Shown in pieces: positions 35,917-49,800 of a stretch of DNA of 64,000 bases. The translations under genes were made by a program, and so were the position numbers. The notes below the pieces were generated by a model that was not told where the DNA came from, made no database searches, and saw only the letters and a list, made by a program, of their open reading frames with translations. Each line of letters starts with the position of its first letter. Position 1 is the first letter of the stretch. Source of the stretch: Hydractinia symbiolongicarpus (taxonomy: Eukaryota; Cnidaria; Hydrozoa; Anthoathecata; Hydractiniidae); NCBI RefSeq assembly GCF_029227915.1, contig NC_079884.1, forward strand, positions 6,574,001 through 6,638,000, written 5' to 3'.

Positions 35917-38900
35917 ACGAATATGCGACACAACCGTTAAAACTCAAACGGACTGACACCGTTAGAAAGTCAATGAAATGTAGTTTTCGAAACTGTCGCT
36001 ATTTTCTCAGTGCGCGATAACGTCTAGGATTGGTCCCACAATAAAAAAATGACTTTTTTTATCTTAATTCTTAAATAAGACGTTACCACAGAGCCAAGTG
36101 TAATCGATGAGTTTCCGCAATCATGTCAAATTTTGAAGAATGTTATTTCTTGTAGTCCCATTGTCTCCTTTATCACATTTATCAGGTGACAGTCCAAATT
36201 TAGTTCAATTAACTCCCACAGTCAATCGTTTCATAGTTAAAAGCGATGCAACCTAGTAATATTAGAAAAATATCGCTAAATACATGTTGGTACGAATATG
36301 TGACCCAACCGTTGTAACTCAAACGGATTGACACCGTTAGAAAGTCAAAGAAGTGTAGTTTTTGAAACTGTCGCTATTTCTTCAGCGTGCGATAATGGAT
36401 AGGATTGGTCCCACAGTAAAGAACGACTCATTTATCGAAATTTTTAAATGAAGCGCTACCACAACGACCTGTGTAATCGCAGAGTTCCGGCAATCACGTC
36501 AAATTAGGAAGAATGTTTTTTCTTGGAGTCCAATTGTCTCATTTTTCACATTTATCAGGTCACAGTCCAAAGTTAGTTCAATTAAGTCCCACAGTCAATC
36601 GTTTCATAGTTAAAAGCGATGCAATCTAGTAATACCAGAAAAATATCGCTAAATACATGTTGGTACGTATTTGTGACCAAACCGTTGTAACTGAAATGGA
36701 CTGACACCGTTAGAAAGTCATGGAAATGTAGTTTTTGAAACTGTCGCTATTTCCTCAGCGCGCGATAACGTTTAGGATTGGTCCCACAATAAAGGACGAC
36801 TAAATTATATAAATTTTTAAATGAAGCGCTACCACAACGACCAGTGTAATCGCTGAGTTCCGGCAATCACGTCAAATTAAGAAGAATGTTTTTTCTTGGA
36901 GTCCAATTGTCTCATTTTTCACATTTATCAGGTCACAGTCCAAAGTTAGTTTAATTAAGTCCCACAGTCAATCGTTTCATTGTCAAAAGCGATGCAACCT
37001 AGTAATATCAAAAAAATATCGCTAAATACATGTTGTTACGAATATGTGACACAACCGTTGAAACTCAAACGGACTGACACCGTTAGAAAGTCAATGAAAT
37101 GTAGTTTTTGAAACTGTCTCTATTTCTTCAGCACGGGATAACGGCTAGGATTGGTCCCACAGTAAGTAATGACTTATTTATCTGAGTTTTTAAATGAAGC
37201 GCTACCACAGCGCCCAGTGTAATCGCTGAGTTCCGGCAATCATGTCAAATTAAGAAGAATGTTATTTCTTGGAGCCCAATTTCCTCATTTATCACATTTA
37301 TCAGGTGACAGTCCAAAGTTAGTTCAATTAAGTCCCACAGTCAATCGTTTCACAGTTAAAAGCGATGCAACCTAGTAATATCAGATAAATATCGCTAAAT
37401 ACATGTTGGTACGAATATGTGACACAACCGTTGAAACTCAAACGGACTAACACCGTTAGAAAGTCAATGAAATGTAGTTATTGAAACTGTCTCTATTTCT
37501 TCAGCACGGGATAACGGCTAGGATTGGTCCCACAGTAAGTATTGACTTATTTATCTGAGTTTTTAAATGAAGCGCTACCACAGCGCCCAGTGTAATCGCT
37601 GAGTTCCAGCAATCACGTCAAATTAAGAAGAATATTTCTTCTTCGAGTCCAATTGTCTCATTTTTCACATTTATCAGGTCACAGTCCAAATTTAGTTCAA
37701 TTAAGTCCCACAGTCAATCGTTTCATTGTCAAAAGCAATGCAACCTAGTAATATCAAAAAAATATCGCTAAATACATGTTGGTACGAATATGTGACACAA
37801 CCGTTAAAACTCAAACGGACTGACACCGTTAGAAAGTCAATGAAATGTAGTTTTTGAAACTGTGGCTATTTTCTCAGCGCGCGATAACGTCTAGGATTGG
37901 TCCCACAATAAAAAAATGACTTTTTTTATCTTAATTCTTAAATGAAACGTTACCACAGAGCCAAGTGTAATCGATGAGTTTCCGCAATCATGTCATATTA
38001 TGAAGAATGTTATTTCTTGTAGTCCAATTGTCTCCTTTATCACATTTATCAGGTGACAGTCCAAAGTTAGTTCAATTAAGTCCCACAGTCAATCGTTTCA
38101 TAGTTAAAAGCGATGCAACCTAGTAATATTAGAAAAATATCGCTATATACATGTTGGTACGAATATGTGACCCAACCGTTGTAACTCAAACGGATTGACA
38201 CCGTTAAAAAGTCAAAGAAGTGTAGTTTTTGAAACTGTCGCTATTTCTTCAGCGTGCGATAATGGATAGGATTGGTCCCACAGTAAAGGACGACTAAATT
38301 ATATAAATTTTTAAATGAAGCGCTACCACAACGACAAGTGTAATCGCTGAGTTCCGGCAATCACGTCAAATTAAGAAGAATGTTTTTTCTTGGAGTCCAA
38401 TTGTCTCATTTTTCACATTTATCAGGTCACAGTCCAAAGTTAGTTCAATTAAGTCCCACAGTCAATCGTTTCATTGTCAAAAGCGATGCAACCTAGTAAT
38501 ATCAAAAAAATATCGCTAAATACATGTTGTTACGAATATGTGACACAACCGTTGAAACTCAAACGGACTGACACCGTTAGAAAGTCAATGAAATGTAGTT
38601 CTTGAAACTTTCTCTATTTCTTCAGCGCGGGATAACGGCTAGGATTGGTCCCACAGTAAGTAATGACTTATTTATCTGAGTTTTTAAATGAAGCGCTACC
38701 ACAACGCCCAGTGTAATCGCTGAGTTCCGGCAATCATGTCAAATTAAGAAGAATGTTATTTCTTGGAGCCCAATTTCCTCATTTATCACATTTATCAGGT
38801 GACAGTCCAAAGTTAGTTCAATTAAGTCCCACAGTCAATCGTTTCACTGTTAAAAGCGATGCAACCTAGTAATATCAGATAAATATCGCTAAATACATGT

Positions 38901-41900
38901 TGGTACGAATATTTGACCCAACCGTTGAAACTCAACCGGACTGACACCGTTAGAAAGTCAATGAAATGTAGTTATTGAAACTGTCGCTATTTCTTTAGCG
39001 CGCGATAACGGCTACCATTGGTCCCACAATAAAAAAATGACTTTTTTATCTTAATTCTTAAATGAAGCGCTGCCACAGAGCCCAGTGTAATCGCTGAGTT
39101 TCGGCAATCATGTCAAATTAACAAGAATGTTATTTCTTGGAGTCCAATTGTCTCATTTATCACATTTATCAGGTCACAGTCCAAAGTTAGTTCAATTAAG
39201 TCCCACAGTCAATCGTTTCATAGTTAAAAGCGATGCAACCTAGTAATATCAGAAAAATATCGGTAAATACATGTTGTTACGAATATGTGTCACAACCGTT
39301 GAAAATCAAACGGACTGACACCGTTAGAAAGTCAATGAAATGTAGTTTTTGAAACTGTCTCTATTTCTTCAGCGCGGGATAACGGCTAGGATTGGTCCCA
39401 CAGTAAGTAATGACTTATTTATTTGAGTTTTTAAATGAAGCGCTACCACAGCGCCCAGTGTAATCGATGTGTTCCAGCAATCATGTCATATTAAGAAGAA
39501 TGTTATTTCTTGGAGCCCAATTTCCTCATTTATCACATTTATCAGGTGACAGTCCAAAGTTAGTTCAATTAAGTCCCACAGTCAATCGTTTCACTGTTAA
39601 AAGCGATGCAACCTAGTAATATCAGATAAATATCGCTAAATACATGTTGGTACGAATATTTGACCCAACCGTTGAAACTCAACCGGACTGACACCGTTAG
39701 AAAGTCAATGAAATGTAGTTATTGAAACTGTCGCTATTTCTTTAGCGCGCGATAACGGCTACGATTGGTCCCACAATAAAAAAATGACTTTTTTATCTTA
39801 ATTCTTAAATGAAGCGCTGCCACAGAGACCAGTGTAATCGCTGAGTTTCGGCAATCATGTCAAATTAACAAGAATGTTATTTCTTGGAGTCCAATTTTCT
39901 CATTTATCACATTTATCAGGTCACAGTCCAAAGTTAGTTCAATTAAGTCCCACAGTCAATCGTTTTATAGTTAAAAGCGATGCAACCTAGTAATATCAGA
40001 AAAATATCGCTAAATACATGTTGGTACGTATTTGTGACCAAACCGTTGCAACTGAAATGGACTGACACCGTTAGAAAGTCATGGAAATATAGTTTTTGAA
40101 ACTGTCGCTATTTCTTCAGCGCGCGATAACGGATAGGATTGGTCCCACAGTAAAGAATGACATATTTATCTAAACTCTTAAATGAAGCGCTACCACAGCG
40201 GCCAGTGTAATTGCTGAGTTCCAGCAAGCACGTCAAATTAAGAAGAATGTTTTTTCTTGGAGTCCAATTGTCTCATTTTTCACATTCATCAGGTCACACT
40301 CCAAAGTTAATTCAATTAAGTCCCACAGTCAATTGTTTCACTGTTAAAAGCGATGCAACCTAGTAATATCAGATAAATATCGCTAATTACATGCTGGTAC
40401 GAATATGTGACCCAAACGTTGTAACTCAAACGGCCTGACACCGTTAGAAAGTCATGGAAATGTAGTTTTTGAAACTGTCGCTATTTCTTCAGCGCGCGAT
40501 AACGGATAGGATTAGTCCCACAGTAAAGAATGACATATTTATCTAAACTCTTAAATGAAGCGCTACCACAGCGGCCAGTGTAATTGCTGAGTTCCAGCAA
40601 GCACGTCAAATTAAGAAGAATGTTTTTTCTTGGAGTCCAATTGTCTCATTTTTCACATTTATCAGGTCACAGTCCAAAGTTAATTCAATTAAGTCCCACA
40701 GTCAATTGTTTCATTGTCAAAAGCGATGCAACCTAGTAATATCAAAAAAATATCGCTAAATACATGTTGGTACGAATATGTGACACAACCGTTGAAACTC
40801 AAACGGACTGACACCGTTAGAAAGTCAATGAAATGTAGTTTTTGAAACTGTCGCTATTTCCTCAGCGCGCGATAACGTCTAGGATTGGTCCCACAATAAA
40901 AAAATGACTTTTTTTATCTTAATTCTTAAATGAAGCGCTACCACAGAGCCCAGTGTAATCGCTGAGTTTCCACAATCATGTCAAATTATGAAGAACGTTA
41001 TTTCTTGGAGTCCAATTGTCTCCTTTATCACATTTATCAGGTGACAGTCCAAAGTTAGTTCAATTAAGTCCCACAGTCAATTATTTCACTGTTAAAAGCG
41101 ATGCAACCTAGTAATATTAGATAAATATCGCTAATTACATGCTGGTACGAATATGTGACCCAAACGTTGTAACTCAAACGGCCTGACAGCGTTAGAGAGT
41201 CAATGAAATGCAGTTTTTGAAACTATTGCTATTTCTTCAGCGCGCGCTAACGGCTAGGATTGGTCCCACAGTAAAAAAATGCATTTTTTTAGCTTAATTT
41301 TTAATTGAAGCGCTACCACAGCGCCCAGTGTAATCGCTGAGATCCGGCAATCACGCCAAATTAAGAAGAATGTTATTTCTTGGAGTCCAATTGTCTCATT
41401 TATCACATTTATCAGGTCACAGTCCAAAGTTAGTTCAATTAAGTCCCACAGTCAATCGCTTCATTGTTAAAAGCGATGCAACCTAGTAATATCAGAAAAA
41501 TATAGCTTAATACATGTTGGTGCGAATATATGACCCAACCGTTGTAACTCAAACGGACTGACACCGTTAGAAAGTCAATGAAATGTAGTTTTTGAAACTG
41601 TCTCTATTTCTTCAGCGCGGGATAACGGCTAGGATTGGTCCCACAGTAAGAAATGACTTATTTATCTAAGTTTTTAAATGAAGCGCTAACACAGCGCCCA
41701 GTGTAATCGCTGAGTTCTGGCAATCATGTCAAATTAAGAATAATGTTATTTCTTAGAGCCCAATTTCCTCATTAAATACATTTATCAGGTGACAGTCCAA
41801 AGTTAGTTCAATTAAGTCCCACAGTCAATCGTTTCACTGTTAAAAGCGATGCAACCTAGTAATATCAGATAAATATCGCTAAATACATGTTGGTACGAAT

Positions 41901-44900
41901 ATTTGACCCAACCGTTGAAACTCAACCGGACTGACACCGTTAGAAAGTCAATGAAATGTAGTTATTGAAACTGTCGCTATTTTTTTTGCGCGCGATAACG
42001 GCTACGATTAGTCCCACAATAAAAAAATGACTTTTTTTATCTTAATTCTTAAATGAAGCGCTACCACAGAGCCCAGTGTAATCGCTGAGTTTCCACAATC
42101 ATGTCAAATTATGAAGAATGTTATTTCTTGGAGTCCAATTGTCTCCTTTATCACATTTATCAGGTGACAGTCCAAAGTTAGTTCAATTAAGTCCCACAGT
42201 CAATTGTTTCACTGTTAAAAGCGATGCAACCTAGTAATATCAGATAAATATCTCTAAATACATGCTGGTACGAATATGTGACCCAAACGTTGTAACTCAA
42301 ACGGCCTGACAGCATTAGAAAGTCAATGAAATGTAGTTATTGAAACTGTCGCTATTTCTTTTGCGCGCGATAACGGCTACGATTGGTCCCACAATAAAAA
42401 AATGACTTTTTTATCTTAATTCTTAAATGAAGCGCTGCCACAGAGCCCAGTGTAATCGCTGAGTTTCGGCAATCATGTCAAATTAACAAGAATGTTATTT
42501 CTTGGAGTCCAATTGTCTCATTTATCACATTTATCAGGTCACAGTCCAAAGTTAGTTCAATTAAGTCCCACAGTCAATCGTTTCATATTTAAAAGCAATG
42601 CAACCTAGTAATATCAGAAAAATATCGCTAAATACATGTTGGTACGTATTTATGACCAAACCGTTGCAACTGAAATGGACTGACACCGTTAGAAAGTCAT
42701 GGAAATGTAGTTTTTGAAACTGTCGCTATTTCTTCAGCGCGCGATAACGGATAGGATTGGTCCCACAGTAAAGAATGACATATTTATCTAAACTCTTAAA
42801 TGAAGCGCTACCACAGCGGCCAGTGTAATCGTTGAGTTCCGGCAAGCACGTCAAATTAAAAAGAATGTTTTTTCTTGGAGTCCAATTGTCTCATTTTTCA
42901 CATTTATCAGGTCACAGTTCAAAGTTAATTCAATTAAGTCCCACAGTCAATCGTTTCATTGTCAAAAGCGATGCAACCTAGTAATATCAAAAAAATATCG
43001 CTAAATACATGTTGGTACGAATATGTGACACAACCGTTGAAACTCAAACGGACTGACCCCGTTAGAAAGTCAATGAAATGTAGTTTTCGAAACTGTCGCT
43101 ATTTCCTCAGCACGCGATAACGTCTAGGATTGGTCCCACAATAAAAAAATGACTTTTTTATCTTAATTCTTAAATGAAGCGCTGCCACAGAGCCCAGTGT
43201 AATCGCTGAGTTTCGGCAATCATGTCAAATTAACAAGAATGTTATTTCTTGGAGTCCAATTGTCTCATTTATCACATTTATCAGGTCACAGTCCAAAGTT
43301 AGTTCAATTAAGTCCCACAGTCAATCGTTTCATAGTTAAAAGCGATGCAACCTAGTAATATCAGAAAAATATCGCTATATACATGTTGGTACGTATTTGT
43401 GACCAAACCGTTGTAACTGAAATGGACTGACACCGTTAGAAAATCATGGAAATGTAGTTTTTGAAACTGTCGCTATTTCTTCAGCGCTTGATAAAGGATA
43501 GGATTGGTCCCACAGTAAAGAATGACTTATTTATCTAAACTCTTAAATGAAGCGCTACCACAGCGGCCAGTGTAATCGCTGAGTTCCAGCAATCACGTCA
43601 AATTAAGAAGAATGTTTTTTCTTCGAGTCCAATTGTCTCCTTTATCACATTTATCAGGTGACAGTCCAAAGTTAGTTCAATTAAGTCCCACAGTCAATCG
43701 TTTCATAGTTAAAAGCGATGCAACCTAGTAATATTAGAAAAATATCGCTAAATACATGTTGGTACGAATATGTGACCCAACCGTTGTAACTCAAACGGAT
43801 TGACACCGTTAGAAAGTCAAAGAAGTGTAGTTTTTGAAGCTGTCGCTATTTCTTCAGCGTGCGATAATGGATAGGATTGGTCCCACAGTAAAGAACGACT
43901 CATTTATCTAAATTTTTAAATGAAGCGCTACCACAACGACCAGTGTAATCGCTGAGTTCCGGCAATCACGTCAAATTAAGAAGAATGTTTTTTCTTGGAG
44001 TCCAATTGTCTCATTTTTCACATTTATCAGGTCACAGTCCAAAGTTAGTTCAATTAAGTCCCACAGTCAATCGTTTCATTGTCAAAAGCTATGCAACCTA
44101 GTAATATCAAAAAAATATCGCTAAATACATGTTGTTACGAATATGTGACACAACCGTTGAAACTCAAACGGACTGACACCGTTAGAAAGTCAATGAAATG
44201 TAGTTTTTGAAACTGTCGCTATTTCTTCAGCGTGCGATATCGTCTAGGATTGGTCCCACAATAAAAAAATGACTTTTTTTATCTTAATTCTTAAATGAAG
44301 CGCTACCACAGAGCCCAGTGTAATCGCTGAGTTTCCACAATCATGTCAAATTATGAAGAATGTTATTTCTTGGAGTCCAATTGTCTCCTTTATCACATTT
44401 ATCAGGTGGCAGTCGAAAGTTAGTTCAATTAAGTCCCACAGTCAATTGTTTCACTGTTAAAAGCGATGCAACCTAGTAATATCAGATAAATATCGCTAAA
44501 TACATGCTGGTACAAATATGTGACCCAAACGTTGTAACTCAAACGGCCTGACAGCGTTAGAAAGTTAATGAAATGTAGTTTTTGAAGCTATTGCTATTTC
44601 TTCAGCGCGCGCTAACAACTAGGATTGGTCCCACTGTAAAAAAATGATTTTTTTAGCTTAATTTTTAATTGAAGCGCTACCACAGCGCCCAGTGTAATCG
44701 CTGAGTTTCCACAATCATGTCAAATTATGAAGAATGTTATTTCTTGGAGTCCAATTGTCTCATTTATCACATTTATCAGGTGACAGTCCAAAGTTAGTTC
44801 AATTAAGTCCCACAGTCAATCGTTTCATTGTTAAAAGCGATGCAACCTAGTAATATCAGAAAAATATCGCTAAATACATGTTGGTACGAATATGTGACAC

Positions 44901-46801
44901 AACCGTTGAAACTCAAACGGACTGACACCGTTACAAAGTCAATGAAATGTGGTTTTTGAAACTGTCGCTATTTTCTCAGCGCGCGATAACGTCTAGGATT
45001 GGTCCCACAATAAAAAAATGACTTTTTTTATCTCAATTCTTAAATGAAGCGCTACCACAGAGCCCAGTGTAATCGCTGAGTTTCCACAATCATGTCAAAT
45101 TATGAAGAATGTTATTTCTTGGAGTCCAATTGTCTCCTTTATCACATTTATCAGGTGACAGTCCAAAGTTAGTTCAATTAAGTCCCACAGTCAATTGTTT
45201 CACTGTTAAAAGCGATGCAACCTAGTAATATCAGATAAATATCGCTAAATACATGCTGGTACGAAAATGTGACCCAAACGTTGTATCTCAAACGGCCTGA
45301 CAGCGTTTGAAAGTTAATGAAATGTAGTTTTTGAAGCTATTGCTATTTCTTCAGCGCGCACTAACGGCTAGGATTGGTCCCACTGTAAAAAAATGATTTT
45401 TTTAGCTTAATTTTTAATTGAAGCGCTACCACAGCGCCCAGTGTAATCGCTGAGATCCGGCAATCACGCCAAATTAAGAAGAATGTTATTTCTTGGAGTC
45501 CAATTGTCTCATTTATCACATTTATCAGGTCACAGTCCAAAGTAAGTTCAATTAAGTCCCACAGTCAAACGTTTCATTGTCAAAAGCGATGCAACCTAGT
45601 AATATCAAAAAAACATCGCTAAATACATGTTGGTACGAATATGTGACCCAACCGTTGTAACTCAATCGGATTGACACCGTTAGAAAGTCAAAGAAGTGTA
45701 GTTTTTGAAACTGTCGCTATTTCTTTAGCGTGCGATAATGGATAGGATTGGTACCACAGTAAAGAACGTCTCATTTATCTAAATTTTTAAATGAAGCGCT
45801 ACCACAGCGCCCAGTGTTATCGCTGAGTTCCGGCAATCACGCCAATAAAAAATGGCTTTTTTTATCTTAATTCTTAAATGAAGCGCTACCACAGAGCCCA
45901 GTGTAATCGCTGAGTTTCCGCAATCATGTCAAATTATGAAGAATGTTATTTCTTGGAGTCCAATTGTCTCCTTTATCACATTTATCAGGTGACAGTCCAA
46001 AGTTAGTTCAATTAAGTCCCACAGTCAATTGTTTCACTGTTAAAAGCGATGCAACCTAGTAATATCAGATAAATATCGCTAAATACATGCTGGTACGAAT
46101 ATGTGACACAAACGTTGTAACTCAAACGGCCTGACAGCGTTAGAAATTCAACGAAATGTATTTTTTGAAACTATTGCTATTTCTTCAGCGTCCGCTAACG
46201 GCTAGGATTGGTCCAACATTAAAAAAATGACTTTTTTTAGCTTAATTTTTAATTGAAGCGCTACCACAGAGCCCAGTGTAATCGCTGAGTTCCGGCAATC
46301 ACGCCAAATTAAGAAGAATGTTATTTCTTGGAGTCCAATTGTCTCATTTATCACATTTATCAGGTCACAGTCCAAAGTTAGTTCAATTAAGTCCCACAGT
46401 CAATCGTTTCATTGTTAAAAGCGATGCAACCTAGTAATATCAGAAAATAATAGCTAAATACATGTTGGAGCGAATATATGACCCAAGCGTTGTAACTCAA
46501 ACGGACTGACACCGTTAGAAAATCAATGAAATGTAGTTTTTGAAACTGTGTCTATTTCTTCAGCGCGGGATAACGGCAAGGTTTGGTCCCACAGTAAGAA
46601 ATGACTTATTTATCTAAGTTTTTAAATGAAGCGCTACCACAGCGCCCAGTGTAATCGCTGAGTTCCGGCAATCATGTCAAATTAAGAAGAATGTTATTTC
46701 TTGGAGCCCAATTTCCTCATTTATCACATTTATCAGGTCACAGTCCAAAGTTAGTTCAATTAAGTCCCACAGTCAATCGTTTCATAGTTAAAAGCGATGC
46801 A
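35917..46801 (+). repeat. Mixed-class satellite block with short-range duplications
   Basis: About 29 monomers without a single dominant higher-order unit. Local duplications seen: ACGACTAAATTATAT at 36796 and 38290 (1494 bp, 4 monomers); GTTATTGAAACTG at 38971 and 39718 (747 bp, 2 monomers); TGACATATTTATC at 40158 and 40531 (373 bp, 1 monomer). A subfamily with CGGCCTGACA appears near 40430, 41180, 42300, 44540, 45290 and 46125. It is often followed by TTTTTTTAGCTTAATTTTT. No gene is seen. Confidence 0.8.
45594..46053 (+). repeat. Extended satellite monomer, 460 bp
   Basis: This monomer jumps back on itself. After GGCAATCACGCC (consensus about 250) it continues with AATAAAAAATGGC (consensus about 165), so roughly 87 bp is present twice. 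This is the only monomer of this length I noticed. Confidence 0.85.
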
Positions 46802-49800
46802 ACCTAGTAATATCAGAAAAATATCGCTAAATACATGTTGGTACTTATTTGTGACCAAACTGTTGTAACTGAAATGGACTGACACCGTTAGAAAGTCATG
46901 GAAATGTAGTTTTTGAAACTGTCGCTATTTCTTCAGCGCGCGATAACGGATAGGATTGGTCCCACAGTAAAGAATGACTTATTTATCTAAACTCTTAAAT
47001 GAAGCGCTACCACAGCGGCCAGTGTAATCGCTGAGTTCCGGCAATCACGTCAAATTAAAAAGAATGTTTTTTTTTCGAGTCCAATTGTCTCATTTTTCAC
47101 ATTTATCAGGTCACAGTCCAAAGTTAGTTCAATTAAGTCCCACAGTCAATCGTTTCATTGTCAAAAGCGATGCAACCTAATAATATTAAAACAATATCGC
47201 TAAATACATGTTGGTACGAATATGGGACACAACCTTTGAAACTAAAACGGACTGACACCGTTAGAAAGTCAATGAAATGTAGTTTTCGAAACTGTCGCTA
47301 TTTCCTCAGCAGTAAAGAACGACTCATTTATCTTAATTCTTAAATGAAGCGCTACCACAGAGCCCAGTGTAATCGCTGAGTTTCCGCAATCATGTCAAAT
47401 TATGAAGAATGTTATTTCTTGGAGTCAAATTGTCTCCTTTATCACATTTATCAGGTGACAGTCCAAAGTTAGTTCAATTAAGTCCCACAGTCAATCGTTT
47501 TATAGTTAAAAGCGATGCAACCTAGTAATATTAGAAAAATATAGCTAAATACATGTTGGTGCGAATATATGACCCAAGCGTTGTAACTCAAACGGACTGA
47601 CACCGTTAGAAAGTCAATGAAATGTAGTTTTTGAAACTGTCTCTATTTCTTCAGCGCGGGATAACGGCAAGGATTGGTCCCACAGTAAGAAATGACTTAT
47701 TTATCTAAGTTTTTAAATGAAGCGCTACCACAGCGCCCAGTGTAATCGCTGAGTTCCGGCAATCATGTCAAATTAAGAAGAATGTTATTTCTTGGAGCCC
47801 AATTTCCTCATTTATCACATTTATCAGGTCAAAGTCCAAAGTTAGTTCAATTAAGTCCCACAGTCAATCGTTTCATAGTTAAAAGCGATGCAACCTAGTA
47901 ATATCAAATAAATATCGCTAAATACATATTGGTACGAATATTTGACCCAACCGTTAAAACTCAACCGGACTGACACCGTTAGAAAGTCAATGAAATGTAG
48001 TTCTTGAAACTGTCGCTATTTCTTTAGCGCGCGATAACGGCTACGATTGGTCCCACAATAAAAAAATGACTTTTTTATCTTAATTCTTTAATGAAGCGCT
48101 ACCAGAGAGCCCAGTGTAATCGCTGAGTTTCCGCAATCATGTCAAATTATGAAGAATGTTATTTCTTGGAGTCAAATTGTCTCCTTTATCACATTTATCA
48201 GGTGACAGTCCAAAGTTAGTTCAATTAAGTCCCACAGTCAATCGTTTTATAGTTAAAAGCGATGCAACCTAGTAATATTAGAAAAATATCGCTAAATACA
48301 TGTTGGTACGAGTATGTGAGCAAACGGTTGTAACTCAAACGGATTGACACCGTTAGAAAGTCAAAGAAGTGTAGTTTTTAAAACTGTCGCTATTTCTTCA
48401 GCGTGCGATAACGGATAGGATTGGTCCCACAGTAAAGAACGACTCATTTATCTTAATTCTTAAATGAAGCGCTACCACAGAGCCCAGTGTAATCGCTGAG
48501 TTTCAGCAATCATGTCAAATTATGAAGAATGTTATTTCTTGGAGTCCAATTGTCTCATTTTTCACATTTATCAGGTCACAGTCCAAAGTTAGTTCAATTA
48601 AGTCCCACAGTCAATCGTTTCATAGTTAAAAGCAATGCAACCTAGTAATATTAGAAAAATATCGCTAAATACATGTTGGTACGAATATGTGAGCAAACGG
48701 TTGTAACTCAAACGGATTGACACCGTTAGAAAGTCAATGAAATGTATTTCTTGAAACTGTCGCTATTTCTTTAGCGCGCGATAACGGCTACGATTGGTCC
48801 CACAATAAAAAAATGACTTTTTTATCTTAATTCTTTAATGAAGCGCTACCAGAGAGCCCAGTGTAATCGCTGAGTTTCAGCAATCATGTCAAATTAACAA
48901 GAATGTTATTTCTTGGAGTCCAATTGTCTCATTTATCTTATTTATCAGGTCACAGTCCAAAGTTAGTTCAATTAAGTCCCACAGTCAATCGTTTCATAGT
49001 TAAAAGCGATGCAACCTAGTAATATCAGAAAAATATCGCTAAATACATGTTGGTACTTATTTGTGACCAAACTGTTGTAACTGAAATGGACTGACACCGT
49101 TAGAAATTCATGGAAATGTAGTTTTTGAAACTGTCGCTATTTCTTCAGCGCGCGATAACGGATAGGATTGGTCCCACAGTAAAGAATGACTTATTTACCT
49201 AAACTCTTAAATGAAGCGCTACCACAGCGGCCAGTGTAATCGCTGAGTTCCGGCAATCACGTCAAATTAAAAAGAATGTTTTTTTTTCGAGTCCAATTGT
49301 CTAATTTTTCACATTTATCAGGTCACAGTCCAAAGTTAGTTCAATTAAGTCCCACAGTCAATCGTTTCATTGTCAAAAGCGATGCAACCTAATAATATTA
49401 AAACAATATCGCTAAATACATGTTGGTACGAATATGGGACACAACCTTTGAAACTAAAACGGACTGACACCGTTAGAAAGTCAATGAAATGTAGTTTTTG
49501 AAACTGTCGCTATTTCCTCAGCAGTAAAGAACGACTCATTTATCTTAATTCTTAAATGAAGCGCTACCACAGAGCCCAGTGTAATCGCTGAGTTTCCGCA
49601 ATCATGTCAAATTATGAAGAATGTTATTTCTTGGAGTCAAATTGTCTCCTTTATCACATTTATCAGGTGACAGTCCAAAGTTAGTTCAATTAAGTCCCAC
49701 AGTCAATCGTTTCATAGTTAAAAGCAATGCAACCTAGTAATATTAGAAAAATATCGCTAAATACATGTTGGTACGAATATGTGAGCAAACGGTTGTAACT

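Noticed and set aside
47158-47343. Open frame of 61 codons, plus strand
   Set aside because: It spans the 28-bp deletion joint of a satellite monomer; there is no similarity to a protein and no gene context.
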